NCBI GenBank assembly: GCA_039039985.1
Contig: JBCCOV010000004.1
Coordinates: 1 to 64,000, forward strand
Reading direction: 5' to 3'
DNA: 64,000 nucleotides
Origin: JBCBWG01 sp039039985
Lineage (GTDB): Bacteria; Pseudomonadota; Alphaproteobacteria; Rhizobiales; Hyphomicrobiaceae
In this document: piece after piece, positions 1 through 8,321 of the stretch
How positions within the stretch are numbered: the stretch's first letter is position 1
Layout: the number at the start of each line of letters is the position of its first letter
Translations under genes and position numbers: made by a program
Notes under the pieces: generated by a model
Database searches by the model: none
Seen by the model: the letters and a program-made list of their open reading frames with translations, nothing else
Told to the model about the DNA's origin: nothing

Positions 1-488
1 AGGTTCAGCGTCTCGAAGAGATGAATGAGAAGCTTGTTCTGCGTCGCGAGCGCAATGGCCCGATGGAGGCTCATGTCCCACATTTCATAGGTGCGCCAGT
101 CGCTGGATTCGCAGCAGAAGCGATGACACCGTGCAATCTCCTTAAACTCGACGTCGTTCCCGTGAATGGACGCGAGACGGGCGAGTTGCGGTTCGATGGC
201 CAGGCGTGCTTCCATGACTTCGCGGGGATTGGTGTGGTCGGTGAGATAGTTGACGTCGGCAATATTGAGGACTGAGCGCGGTCCGACGAACGTGCCCCGG
301 CCCACATGTCGCCAGATCATGCCCTCGCCTTCGAGCACCGCGAGCGCTTTGCGGAGTTGGGCGCGTGTGACGCCAAGCTCCTCCGCCAGGTGACGCTCGA
401 CAGGCAGCTTTGCATTCAACGCAAGTTTTTGGTTGCTGATGTAGCTCCGGAGCGCGTCAAGCACAGTGTCGTCTTCTGTCTGGTCCAT
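1..488 (-). CDS. GntR-family transcriptional regulator, FCD subfamily (partial, 3' end outside window)
   Basis: Reading the minus strand from an ATG at 488 gives an open frame of about 162 codons that runs off the window edge, so only the N-terminal part is visible. Residues about 1-70 form a GntR winged helix-turn-helix (LPVERHLAEELGVTRAQLRK, then the wing GRGTFV). From about residue 90 the frame reads REVMEARLAIEPQLARLA, typical of the start of the all-helical FCD ligand-binding domain. Such proteins usually repress catabolic operons until an organic acid binds. The gene is divergent from the FAH/ABC operon starting at 668, and two related palindromes lie in the shared gap. Its target is therefore most likely that operon and itself. 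The ligand is unknown. Confidence 0.88.
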   Translation of the reverse strand, partial: MDQTEDDTVLDALRSYISNQKLALNAKLPVERHLAEELGVTRAQLRKALAVLEGEGMIWRHVGRGTFVGPRSVLNIADVNYLTDHTNPREVMEARLAIEPQLARLASIHGNDVEFKEIARCHRFCCESSDWRTYEMWDMSLHRAIALATQNKLLIHLFETLN

Positions 489-510
489 GCTGTTTGGACC
501 TCTTGCTGCC

Positions 511-530
511 AACCAATCTTGAGATTGGTT
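511..530. promoter_or_regulatory. Candidate GntR operator 1 (ACCAAT-N6-ATTGGT)
   Basis: The sequence AACCAATCTTGAGATTGGTT is a perfect inverted repeat with 8-base arms and a 4-base centre. It lies 23 bases upstream of the GntR start codon. The same half-sites recur at 608-624, which supports specific binding by a dimer, most simply by the adjacent GntR protein. Binding is inferred from position and symmetry only. Confidence 0.6.
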
Positions 531-607
531 CAAGAATGTAGGTTCAAATCCCGCCGAAAACCACGATACTTCGACATCTGCTTGGCGGCAAAGCCTGGCA
601 TGTCGGA

Positions 608-624
608 ACCAATTTCAAATTGGT
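608..624. promoter_or_regulatory. Candidate GntR operator 2 (ACCAAT-N5-ATTGGT)
   Basis: ACCAATTTCAAATTGGT is a perfect palindrome around a central C, 43 bases upstream of the FAH gene start. It shares the ACCAAT/ATTGGT half-sites with the element at 511-530, but the spacing is one base shorter. One site near each divergent gene is the expected layout for co-repression. Confidence 0.58.
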
Positions 625-667
625 GGCGTTCGCGTAGCGAATCCGCTTGTGGTTAGGAGTGGGATAA

Positions 668-1627
668 ATGCGTTTCGCGACCTTCCAATCCGGGAAACGG
701 GCCGTCCCTGCGGTGGTCCTGGCCGACGATCGGTTACTGGATATTCCAGCGGGCGGGGTGGCGGCGATTGAGGCCGACCTTTTACCCTCGGGCGCGCAAC
801 TACCAGCGAGCGTTTTGGACATTGTCCAAGGTGGCTTGCCGATGCTGACGGTGTGCCGGAGATTGATCGAGCACGCCGATCATCCTGCGCTCGCACCGCA
901 TGTTGTGTCCAAGACCGCAGAACTGCTCGCGCCGATCCCAAGGCCCGCCAAGAATGTGTTCTGCGTCGGTAAGAATTATCGCGCGCACATTTCGGAGGGC
1001 AGTGTCGCGCAAGGCATTGCTGATGTCGTACCGGAGAGCCCCGTATTCTTCACCAAGCCGCCGACTGCGGTCATCGGTCCCGACGAAGCGATTCTGCGGC
1101 AGCCGGACATCACCGAGAAGCTCGACTACGAAGTTGAACTCGCGGTGGTGATTGGTCGGCGGGGGCGGAACATCCCGGCCGGAGATGCTCTGGACTACAT
1201 TTTCGGCTTTACAATTATAAACGATATCAGCGCACGAGACATTCAACGTCAGCACGGCGGCCAATACTTCAAAGGAAAAGGCTTGGACGGAAGCTGTCCA
1301 ATGGGGCCCTATATTGTGACGCGCGATGAAATCGCGAATGTCGACGATCTCAGGATTGCGCTGACGGTGAACGGCGAAATCCGCCAGGACGGCAATACCC
1401 GCGACATGATTTTCTCGATCCCCGAGCAGATCGCAGCGCTCTCGCGCGGCATGACGCTTGAGCCGGGTGACCTGATCGCGACGGGTACGCCATCCGGTGT
1501 CGGATACGCGATGGAGCCGCCGCAGTTTCTCCAGCACGGTGACGAGGTGACGTGTGAAGTCGAAGGGATTGGTGTGTTGCGCAATCCTGTCAAGAACGTG
1601 GACGAGCTTGCGGTCGTGACTGGATAG
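668..1627 (+). CDS. Fumarylacetoacetate hydrolase (FAH) family protein
   Basis: A 319-residue FAH-superfamily enzyme. An N-terminal lead of about 90 residues precedes the FAH fold. The fold shows CVGKNYRAHISEG, the metal-binding pair YEVELAVVIG, the NDISARD motif, and the closing TGTPSGVGYAMEPP typical of family members. Members cleave C-C bonds in acylpyruvates, or hydrate, isomerise or decarboxylate ring-cleavage products, using Mg2+ or Mn2+ in the cytoplasm. The ATG has AGGAG about 8 bases upstream. It is the first gene of the operon divergent from the GntR regulator and is followed by an ABC importer, so it probably acts on a breakdown product of the imported compound. The exact substrate cannot be told. 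A second, shorter FAH protein lies at 6459. Confidence 0.9.
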   Translation: MRFATFQSGKRAVPAVVLADDRLLDIPAGGVAAIEADLLPSGAQLPASVLDIVQGGLPMLTVCRRLIEHADHPALAPHVVSKTAELLAPIPRPAKNVFCVGKNYRAHISEGSVAQGIADVVPESPVFFTKPPTAVIGPDEAILRQPDITEKLDYEVELAVVIGRRGRNIPAGDALDYIFGFTIINDISARDIQRQHGGQYFKGKGLDGSCPMGPYIVTRDEIANVDDLRIALTVNGEIRQDGNTRDMIFSIPEQIAALSRGMTLEPGDLIATGTPSGVGYAMEPPQFLQHGDEVTCEVEGIGVLRNPVKNVDELAVVTG

Positions 1628-1714
1628 GGCCGGCTGCCTGATGGCGCGAAACAAGCGCCCAATAAAGCGCGGAACACGCGCGTTTCATCCAAAGCAACAT
1701 GGGAGGTTGACAGG

Positions 1715-2734
1715 ATGGCAAGTTTATTGAGGTCACGGACGGTGATGTCCGCACTTGGGCCAGTGGCTCTGGCGACAGTGGCCCTGGCTGCCGTTGCCGC
1801 AAGTCCGGCATTGGCGCAGGATAAAGGATCGATGACCGTGGCGTTCGGGGACGTGCCGGGCGGTGAAATGACCAACTTCATGGTCGCGGTTGCGCGTGCG
1901 GAAGAGCGCGGTGTCAAGGTCAAGACCGTCTTTCTCAAGTCCGAAGACCTGGCGGCACAAGCCGTCGTCAGCGGCGACGCCGATATTGGTGTCGGCACGC
2001 CGTACGCGCTGATCCAGCGGGTCAAGGCGCCAATCCGAATGTTCTACCAGCTCTCGATGCTGCGCTTCTATCCGGTCGTCAACGGCGAGAAATACAAGAC
2101 GTGGAAGGACCTGAACGGCGCAAATGTTGCTGTGCATGGGCGGGGATCCGGGACTGAGGCCATCATGCAGTGGATGGCGAAAAAGAACGGCGTCAAGTTT
2201 TCCTCAGTGAGTTACGTGCCGGGTTCCGGCGTTCGCGCAGGGGCTCTGCTGCAAGGGCGGATCCATGTCTCGATCGTCGATTACGAGCGGAAGCGTCTGC
2301 TGGAGCGGAAGGCACCAGGACGGTTTGTCTTTCTGCCATTGCCGGACATCAAAGCAACGGACGAAGCGCTTTACGCCAACGTAAACTGGCTGAAGAAAGA
2401 AAAGGCCGCCGTATCAATACTGGTTGAGGAATTGATCAAAACCTGGCGGGAAATCAATAAGGACCCGAAGGCGGTTGCCGCGCTGCGCGATAAGTACAAG
2501 GTGCTTCCGAATATCGAGAAAGTTGAAGTTGACGAGCTGATCCCGGCGTTCACGCAAGGCGTTGAGATCAACCTGTTCCCGAACGACGGCGGAACGGACG
2601 GGTCGGTGAAGGAAGACTTCAACTTCTTTACGACGTCGGGGTCGCTTGAGGGCGATCCGGCCACGCTGAAGGTTGAAGACTTCTGGTACTTGGAGCCGGC
2701 CAAGTCCGCCGTCAAGCGACTTTCCAAGAGCTAG
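1715..2734 (+). CDS. ABC transporter periplasmic substrate-binding protein (SsuA/THI5-like)
   Basis: A 339-residue periplasmic binding protein. It has a Sec signal peptide (hydrophobic stretch ending in SPALAQ, cleavage likely after ALA near residue 35). The mature protein carries features of the nitrate/sulfonate/taurine/THI5 group: GDADIGVGTPYALIQR, WKDLNGANVAVHGRGSG and a C-terminal WYLEPAKSAVK. GGGAGG lies about 9 bases before the ATG. It is followed by two permease genes around one ATPase gene, so it is the binding component of that importer. The ligand is unknown, but operon enzymes of the FAH, Ldh_2 and LigI types argue for an aromatic-derived or hydroxy-acid compound rather than a sulfonate. 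Confidence 0.88.
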   Translation: MASLLRSRTVMSALGPVALATVALAAVAASPALAQDKGSMTVAFGDVPGGEMTNFMVAVARAEERGVKVKTVFLKSEDLAAQAVVSGDADIGVGTPYALIQRVKAPIRMFYQLSMLRFYPVVNGEKYKTWKDLNGANVAVHGRGSGTEAIMQWMAKKNGVKFSSVSYVPGSGVRAGALLQGRIHVSIVDYERKRLLERKAPGRFVFLPLPDIKATDEALYANVNWLKKEKAAVSILVEELIKTWREINKDPKAVAALRDKYKVLPNIEKVEVDELIPAFTQGVEINLFPNDGGTDGSVKEDFNFFTTSGSLEGDPATLKVEDFWYLEPAKSAVKRLSKS

Positions 2735-2797
2735 CGAGCGTAACGGAATGCGAGACAGCCCGAACGGATCGTCTCGCACGCGCCAGGACCCGGTATG

Positions 2798-2821
2798 GCC
2801 GGCACCAATAATGGTGCCGGC
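2798..2821 (+). terminator. Intercistronic hairpin between binding-protein and permease genes
   Basis: GCCGGCACC-AATAAT-GGTGCCGGC is a perfect 9-bp stem with a 6-base loop in the 135-bp gap after the binding-protein gene. No T-run follows, so a partial terminator or an mRNA 3' stabiliser that favours excess binding protein is more likely than a full stop. Confidence 0.6.
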
Positions 2822-2869
2822 TTGGTACCTGAGCGGCTTGGGTTGGACGAAAACGGAAGACGTTGAAAC

Positions 2870-3694
2870 ATGTCCACACAATCGATCGCGAAACCGCACA
2901 AGGCGGCCGGCATAGCCGCACGCCCGAGCGAAAAACCGTTTCGGCTGACGGGTTTTCAACTCCGCCTGCTGTCGGTCATCGCGCTATTCGGGGCCTGGGA
3001 AATTGCCGGAATGGTTCCCATTAGTGTCGCTTTCCCGACATTCAGCGCAACCATGGTGGCCCTGGTTGAGATGATCGCAAACGGCCGGATAATCTCGGCT
3101 TACGCTGAGACGCTGAAACCGCTTGCGCTGGGTGTCGGGATCTCCGCATTTTTCGGTGTTGCGATCGGCGTCAGCATGGGGCTCAACAAGCTGTTTCGTT
3201 GGTTTTGGGAACCCATCTTCGTTGTACTGCAGGCCTCACCCGTGGCCGCGCTGATACCGCTGATTACATATGCCTATGGCATCGGCCTGACGGCAAAAAC
3301 GGTTGCTGTCATCATTCTTGCCGCGCCAATTATTGTGTTGAATACCTATAAAGCGGTCGGCAATGCGAGTCCGATGCTGATCCAGATGTGTCGCTCTTTC
3401 CAGGGCACGCGTCTTCAAGAGATCTGGAAGATCATCATTCCAAACGCGGCACCGGTCATATTCGCCGGATTGCGACTTGGTGTGGCTGCCGGTTTCATCG
3501 GCGTCATTCTCGCTGAACTTCTGATTACGCCAACCGGGATCGGTGACGTCATCTCATACAATCGCTCGATCGCTGAATACGCGCATATGTACGCGGCTGT
3601 GTTCTCGATCATTGTCTTTTCTGCGGTCATGGTCGGGCTGCTGGAACAGGTCGAGATCAAGTACTTCCGGCCCGAGAAGAGGAAGGGACGCTGA
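2870..3694 (+). CDS. ABC transporter permease (SsuC/TauC-like), first of two
   Basis: A 274-residue inner-membrane protein with about six transmembrane helices and a BPD_transp_1 domain. The cytoplasmic coupling loop around residues 165-200 (YKAVGNASPMLIQMCRSFQG ... IIIPNAAPVIFAGLRLG) matches the EAA-type motif that docks on the ATPase. Its stop overlaps the ATPase start by one base (TGATG), so the two are translationally coupled. A second permease follows the ATPase. The system therefore probably uses a permease heterodimer, unlike the usual single-permease SsuABC or TauABC systems. Confidence 0.87.
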   Translation: MSTQSIAKPHKAAGIAARPSEKPFRLTGFQLRLLSVIALFGAWEIAGMVPISVAFPTFSATMVALVEMIANGRIISAYAETLKPLALGVGISAFFGVAIGVSMGLNKLFRWFWEPIFVVLQASPVAALIPLITYAYGIGLTAKTVAVIILAAPIIVLNTYKAVGNASPMLIQMCRSFQGTRLQEIWKIIIPNAAPVIFAGLRLGVAAGFIGVILAELLITPTGIGDVISYNRSIAEYAHMYAAVFSIIVFSAVMVGLLEQVEIKYFRPEKRKGR

Positions 3695-4509
3695 TGACTG
3701 CTTCCGTTGCAATCGCAGAACCGTCGCCGGTGTCATCGTCAGGCGCTGCAGTGGACAACATCGTCGAGGTGCGGAACCTGACGAAGTTCTACGGTGAAGA
3801 CGTTCACGCGCTGGATTCGATTAATCTGCAATTCCCGGCCGGTCAGATGACGACCTTGCTTGGTCCCAGTGGCTGCGGAAAAACCACGTTGCTGAAGATC
3901 ATCGCCGGACTTCTGGAGCCGAGCGACGGGCAGGTCTTTATCAACGGGCGTCCCGTCCAGGGGCCAGGGCCGGAACGCGCGTTTGTGTTTCAGGACTTTG
4001 CTTTGCTGCCGTGGGCGACGGTTGTGCGCAACGTGGCGTTTGGGCTTGAACTGAGCGGCATGCCCAAGCGGGAACGCGAAGAGATTGCGACCAGCTACAT
4101 TGCCAAGGTCGGGCTTTCGGGGTTCGAGCAGAAGTATCCGCACGAGCTATCCGGTGGCATGCGGCAGCGGGTTGGCCTGGCGCGCGCGCTGGCCGTGAAT
4201 GCGGATGTTCTGTTGATGGACGAACCGTTTTCGGCGGTTGACGAACAGACGCGCCGGAAGTTCCAGGAAGACTTGTTGAAGCTGCTGTCCGTCGAGAAGA
4301 AGACGGTCATCTTTGTGACGCACTCGATCGAAGAGGCCGTTTATGTGTCCGATCAGATTGTGCTGCTGTATCCGCGCCCCGGGCGCATCCATTCGATAAT
4401 CCGACCGCAAGTCCATCGGTCTGGAAGCGCGGACGAAATTCGCCGCGACAAGGCGTATCTGGATACGGTCGAGGAAATCTGGACCAACCTGCGCAAGTTT
4501 TTGGATTGA
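3694..4509 (+). CDS. ABC transporter ATP-binding protein (SsuB/TauB-like)
   Basis: A 271-residue nucleotide-binding subunit with every catalytic motif: Walker A GPSGCGKTT, Q-loop VFQDFALLPW, signature LSGGMRQR, Walker B VLLMDEPF and H-loop VTHSIEEAV. It energises import through the two flanking permeases on the cytoplasmic face of the membrane. The ATG overlaps the preceding stop codon, and the next permease starts 8 bases after its own stop, so all three are one transcript. About 25 extra N-terminal residues precede the ATPase fold. Nothing is odd in the motifs. Confidence 0.93.
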   Translation: MTASVAIAEPSPVSSSGAAVDNIVEVRNLTKFYGEDVHALDSINLQFPAGQMTTLLGPSGCGKTTLLKIIAGLLEPSDGQVFINGRPVQGPGPERAFVFQDFALLPWATVVRNVAFGLELSGMPKREREEIATSYIAKVGLSGFEQKYPHELSGGMRQRVGLARALAVNADVLLMDEPFSAVDEQTRRKFQEDLLKLLSVEKKTVIFVTHSIEEAVYVSDQIVLLYPRPGRIHSIIRPQVHRSGSADEIRRDKAYLDTVEEIWTNLRKFLD

Positions 4510-4517
4510 GGCCGGCA

Positions 4518-5273
4518 ATGACAATCAATGGGGTTCGCATACCGCCCGTCTTTTCGCTGCTGATCTGGATCGCGATGTGGGAAGTCGTCGGGCAGCTCAA
4601 GCTTGCGTTTATCTTGCCGCCGTTCTCAAGCGTCATCATGGAATTGACGACGCTGATCCAGCGTCCGGACTTTCAAGCGGCGGCGTTGCAGACGCTCGAG
4701 TCCTTCGCGATTGGCATGGTTATCGCCATTATCGGCGGCGTGACCATCGGTTTTTTGATGGGGCGGAGCGAGACGGCCAACAGCCTGCTTGGCATGTGGG
4801 TCAATATCTTCGCCAGCGCACCGCTATCGTCATTGGTCCCGGTTCTGATGCTGCTGTTCGGTCTGGGGCAGACGACCATCATCGTCACAGTCGTGCTGTT
4901 TGCGATCTGGATTATTGCGCTCGATACCTACGCTGGGGTGCGCCACATCTCGACGTCATTGTCTGAGATGGGGCAGTCGTTCGGTGCCAGCCGGTTCCAA
5001 CTGCTGACGAAGGTCTTGTTCTGGGCCGCGCTGCCGGAAATCCTCGCAGGCATCCGCATGGGGCTGATCCGGGCGGTCAAGGGCATTGTCATCGGGCAAC
5101 TGCTCGTGTCGATCGTCGCGCTTGGGCGCTTGTTCCGCACGTTCTCCGACAACTTTCAGTTTGAGGAGTTCTGGGCGCTGACGCTCATTCTGTTCGTGTT
5201 CGCGCTCTCGTTCTCATCACTGATCGGGTGGCTGGAAAGCAAAGTCGAGTACTACGCCGGCGCCCGGATTTGA
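4518..5273 (+). CDS. ABC transporter permease (SsuC/TauC-like), second of two
   Basis: A 251-residue integral membrane permease of the BPD_transp_1 type with about six helices. The EAA-type loop reads SLSEMGQSFGASRFQLLTKV followed by ALPEILAGIRMGLIRAVKG. I chose the ATG at 4518 because GAGG precedes it by 6 bases; an upstream in-frame TTG at 4506 would overlap the ATPase gene. It pairs with the permease at 2870. Several TauT-family importers of cyclic or aromatic acids are described as having two permeases, but the substrate here is inferred only from operon context. Confidence 0.86.
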   Translation: MTINGVRIPPVFSLLIWIAMWEVVGQLKLAFILPPFSSVIMELTTLIQRPDFQAAALQTLESFAIGMVIAIIGGVTIGFLMGRSETANSLLGMWVNIFASAPLSSLVPVLMLLFGLGQTTIIVTVVLFAIWIIALDTYAGVRHISTSLSEMGQSFGASRFQLLTKVLFWAALPEILAGIRMGLIRAVKGIVIGQLLVSIVALGRLFRTFSDNFQFEEFWALTLILFVFALSFSSLIGWLESKVEYYAGARI

Positions 5274-5277
5274 TGTG

Positions 5278-5298
5278 CCTGGGATCGATGCGCCCAGG
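5278..5298 (+). repeat. Small hairpin after the ABC transporter genes
   Basis: CCTGGG and CCCAGG flank a 9-base loop in the gap before the dehydrogenase gene. The stem is only 6 bp and no T-run follows, so it may tune read-through or mRNA decay or mean nothing. Confidence 0.3.
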
Positions 5299-5327
5299 GG
5301 TTATGCGAACGAAGTGTGGCGATCGCG

Positions 5328-6395
5328 ATGAGTGGACAACCTGACGTTCGGCGGGTCGACGCTGAAGTGCTGCGCAACTTCATCGCAACCTGCTTTAGCA
5401 AGCTTGATGTGCCAGACGATGATGCGACGGCTGTTGCGGGCTTGATGGTCGAAGCCGATCTGTTGGGATTGGATACCCACGGCAGTTTTCGCCTGCGCCA
5501 GTATGTCAATCGCTTGCGGGACGGCGGAACGAACGCCAAGGCGCGGCCCTTTGTGGTGCAAGACAAGGGCGCGACTGGCGTTGTCGACGGCGACAATGGC
5601 CTAGGCCACTTGGGTATGGTTGTTGCCACGACGTTGGCGATGCGTAAGGCAGATGAGTTCGGGATCGGGTGGGTCGGCGTTCGCAACAACAATCATGCGG
5701 GGCCTGCAACCCTCTACGTGCAGATGCCGATGGCCAACAATCAGATCGCGTTTTATGCAGCCGTGGGCAGTGCCAATCATGTGCCCCCGTGGGGTGGGGC
5801 TGACTTGTTGCTCGGGACGAATCCGATCGCCATTGCCGTGCCGGCAGGCAAGGAGCCGGGCTTTGTCCTCGACATGGCAACCACCGTTGCGGCGGCCGGT
5901 AAAATCAAGACGCTCGCGCAGCGCGGTGAGCAAATGCCGATCGGATGGATGGTCGGGCGGGACGGGCTGCCGCTGACGGATCCGACGCGGCAGAAGGAGG
6001 GCTTGTTGCTGCCGATCGGCGGCCCGAAAGGGTACGGCCTCGCGATGGCGATCGGCCTGCTCGCCGGGACGTTGAACGGCGCTGCATTCGGTCGCGATGT
6101 TGTGGACTTTTCTGCCGATACGACGACGCCGACCAATACCGGGCAGTTCATTGCGGCGATTTCCGTATCGGCGTTCGGAGATGTCACGGCGTTTCAAGAG
6201 CGCACCGATGCCGTGTTTCAGGACATCAAGACGTCAGCGCCGTTGCCGGGATATGAGAGCGTGCGGGTCCCTGGCGATCAACGCCGGTCTCTGTATGATG
6301 AGCGGCGAACCACGGGTATTCCCCTACACGATGGTCTCATCCGGGCTCTTGACGCTATCGCAGGTGAATTGAGGGTTGCGCGGCTGGCAGCGTAG
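5328..6395 (+). CDS. Ldh_2-family malate/L-lactate/ureidoglycolate-type dehydrogenase
   Basis: A 355-residue NAD(P)H-dependent oxidoreductase of the Ldh_2 family, whose members (YlbC, YiaK, AllD and others) interconvert 2-hydroxy and 2-oxo acids in the cytoplasm. Visible signatures are LGLDTHGSFRLRQY near residue 50, NNNHAGPATLYV near 120 with the conserved catalytic-region histidine, LLGTNPIAIAVP near 165, and GGPKGYGLAMAIGLL near 230. Length is normal for the family. The ATG at 5328 was chosen; an in-frame GTG at 5316 would add four residues. It sits between the ABC importer and the second FAH gene, so it probably reduces or oxidises an oxo/hydroxy-acid intermediate of the same pathway. Confidence 0.87.
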   Translation: MSGQPDVRRVDAEVLRNFIATCFSKLDVPDDDATAVAGLMVEADLLGLDTHGSFRLRQYVNRLRDGGTNAKARPFVVQDKGATGVVDGDNGLGHLGMVVATTLAMRKADEFGIGWVGVRNNNHAGPATLYVQMPMANNQIAFYAAVGSANHVPPWGGADLLLGTNPIAIAVPAGKEPGFVLDMATTVAAAGKIKTLAQRGEQMPIGWMVGRDGLPLTDPTRQKEGLLLPIGGPKGYGLAMAIGLLAGTLNGAAFGRDVVDFSADTTTPTNTGQFIAAISVSAFGDVTAFQERTDAVFQDIKTSAPLPGYESVRVPGDQRRSLYDERRTTGIPLHDGLIRALDAIAGELRVARLAA

Positions 6396-6458
6396 CGTCG
6401 ATCGATGGGTTCGATGCTGCTGCTGATGCGGATTCGCGCGCCAAACCTTGGAGGTAAC

Positions 6459-7142
6459 ATGGACTTTGTGATCGAACCACCGGTGCAGGTTTCACACCTT
6501 GTGCGCGGGGATAACCGCCGTTTTCCGGTGCGCCGCATTTATTGCATCGGGCGCAATTACGCCGCACACGCCGTGGAAATGGGGCACGATCCTGACAAAG
6601 AGCCACCGTTCTTTTTTCAGAAGAACCCCAACAACGTCGACGCGTCGGGTGAGTTTCCCTATCCAAGCCGCACCGAAGATGTCCATCACGAGATTGAACT
6701 GGTGGTTGCGTTAGCGAGCGGCGGGCGGAACATTCCGGTGGCCCAGGCGTTGGACCATGTCTATGGCTACGCTCTGGGGCTCGACATGACCCGACGCGAC
6801 CTTCAAGGCGAGATGAAGAAACTCGGCCGGCCCTGGGAGATCGGGAAGGCATTTGAAGCGTCCGCTCCGATGACAGCCATTGTGCCGGCGAGCGAAATCG
6901 GTCATCCACAAAGCGGGGCCATTCAGCTGTCGATCAACGGGGAGGTGCGCCAAGAGGGCGATCTCAATCAAATGATCTGGAAGACCCCGGAAATGATCTC
7001 GTACCTGTCCGATTATTTCGAGCTGGCAGGTGGCGACTTGATTATGACCGGAACGCCCGCCGGCGTTGGTCCGGTCAAGGCCGGCGATGTTCTGGTTGGG
7101 CGCGTGAAAGATCTGGACGAGCTTCGCGTTACGGTCGTTTAG
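6459..7142 (+). CDS. FAH-family hydrolase (fumarylpyruvate hydrolase-like)
   Basis: A compact 227-residue FAH enzyme, about the size of fumarylpyruvate or acylpyruvate hydrolases such as NagK. Motifs are YCIGRNYAAHAVEMG, FFFQKNPNNV, the metal ligands HHEIELVVAL, GLDMTRRDLQ and MTGTPAGVGPV. GGAGG precedes the ATG at 6459 by about 5 bases, so this start is preferred over the in-frame ATG at 6405. Its predicted substrate class is a 2,4-dioxo acid cleaved to pyruvate plus a carboxylic acid. Two different FAH proteins in one operon suggest two successive steps (isomerisation or decarboxylation, then hydrolysis) or two substrates. Confidence 0.9.
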   Translation: MDFVIEPPVQVSHLVRGDNRRFPVRRIYCIGRNYAAHAVEMGHDPDKEPPFFFQKNPNNVDASGEFPYPSRTEDVHHEIELVVALASGGRNIPVAQALDHVYGYALGLDMTRRDLQGEMKKLGRPWEIGKAFEASAPMTAIVPASEIGHPQSGAIQLSINGEVRQEGDLNQMIWKTPEMISYLSDYFELAGGDLIMTGTPAGVGPVKAGDVLVGRVKDLDELRVTVV

Positions 7143-7371
7143 CTTGGCCCACTAGCATGGCATTTCAACCGGCAAACGCCCTATAGCGGCTTACAGTGTT
7201 TGATGCTGCCGGCTGCCGTCTCATCGGCGGCTCGGCTTCAGGCGCAGTCGTTGTGCACGTGGTTCGGTCGTGTAGAGTTCGTATACAGCGATGCCATGAT
7301 CGACACGGTGTCAGGAATTGCTGGCGCTTGACGCGCTCTTGGCGGAGCCAGATTACGGTGAGGTTCGCAGC

Positions 7372-8295
7372 GTGACATCGGATGTTGTAGCCGACAGCGC
7401 ATTGCGCGGTGACGACGTGCCGGCTGGCGCATGTGATTGCCATGTTCATGTTTTTGGCAGTCCCGTAGCGTTCCCGTTCTCTGCCAGCCGCGCCTACACA
7501 CCGCCGGAAGCGTCCGTGACGCAGTTGTGTGCGTTGCACGATGCGCTCGGCCTTGGGCGCTGCGTCGTGGTGCAGGCCAGTCCCTACGACGCTGACAACC
7601 GTTGCCTTGTGTCGGCGCTCGGGGCACTTGGCGCACGCGCCAGAGGCGTTGCTGTTGTCGCCCCGGATGTTGGCGAGCATGAGCTTGAGCGCTTGCATGC
7701 TGATGGGGTTCGCGGCGCGCGCCTGAACCTCTCGCGTGTTGGGCCGGGTGAGGGCGACGCAGCCGTGCGTGCCGTGAAGGCCTTGGACGCTGTGGTGTCG
7801 GACTATAAATGGCACATTCAGCTCTACTGCGACCTGACCACAGCGGCCTACACGTCGCGCGTGTTCTCGAAGCTTCCGATCAAGGCTCAGCTGGTGTTCG
7901 ATCACTTCGCCGGCGCCAGCGCGGAGACGGATCCGAACGGCGATGCATGGCGATCCGTTCTCGACCTTCTCAGCGATCATCGCGGGTACGTGAAGATCTC
8001 GGCGACCTACCGCCGGTTTCCGGGGGCGGAGTCCAACAGCGTCGTTGATGAGCTTGCGCGCTCACTCCTCGCAGCCAATCCGGATCGTGTTGTTTGGGGC
8101 AGCGACTGGCCGCATACTGCGGCCGGGCCAAAGGAGCCGGGGCGCATCGATGCCGTTGTTCCATTTCAACGGATCGATGATCACCAAGCCTTACACCGGG
8201 CACGGGCATGGTGCGCGACGGACGAGGTCACGCAGGCCGTATTCGTCGACAATCCAGCGCGGCTCTACGACTTCGATGCAGACCGGCCGGTATGA
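7372..8295 (+). CDS. Amidohydrolase-2 family lactonase (2-pyrone-4,6-dicarboxylate hydrolase-like)
   Basis: A TIM-barrel metal-dependent hydrolase of about 307 residues related to LigI. It shows CDCHVHVFG with the HxH metal site, the SRAYTPPEAS segment typical of the LigI group, RGARLNLSR, VFDHFAG, YVKISATYR and the closing WGSDWPHT, whose Asp is catalytic. Family members open lactones of dicarboxylic acids. The GTG at 7372 has GAGG 8 bases upstream and gives a family-like N-terminus; a TTG at 7318 is the longer alternative. It is the last gene of the operon and ends 26 bases from the convergent LysR gene. A lactone intermediate fits the FAH and dehydrogenase neighbours. Confidence 0.85.
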   Translation: MTSDVVADSALRGDDVPAGACDCHVHVFGSPVAFPFSASRAYTPPEASVTQLCALHDALGLGRCVVVQASPYDADNRCLVSALGALGARARGVAVVAPDVGEHELERLHADGVRGARLNLSRVGPGEGDAAVRAVKALDAVVSDYKWHIQLYCDLTTAAYTSRVFSKLPIKAQLVFDHFAGASAETDPNGDAWRSVLDLLSDHRGYVKISATYRRFPGAESNSVVDELARSLLAANPDRVVWGSDWPHTAAGPKEPGRIDAVVPFQRIDDHQALHRARAWCATDEVTQAVFVDNPARLYDFDADRPV

Positions 8296-8321
8296 AACGA
8301 CATGGTCCGCGTTGACGGCTA

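Noticed and set aside
541..557. GGTTCAAATCCCGCC resembles a tRNA T-arm
   Set aside because: The T-stem does not pair fully and no anticodon or D arm fits upstream; the inverted repeat at 511-530 has a 4-base, not 7-base, loop.
1715..5273. Assigning the ABC importer to taurine, sulfonate or nitrate
   Set aside because: No sulfonate or nitrate metabolism genes are present, there are two permeases, and the operon enzymes suggest an organic acid.
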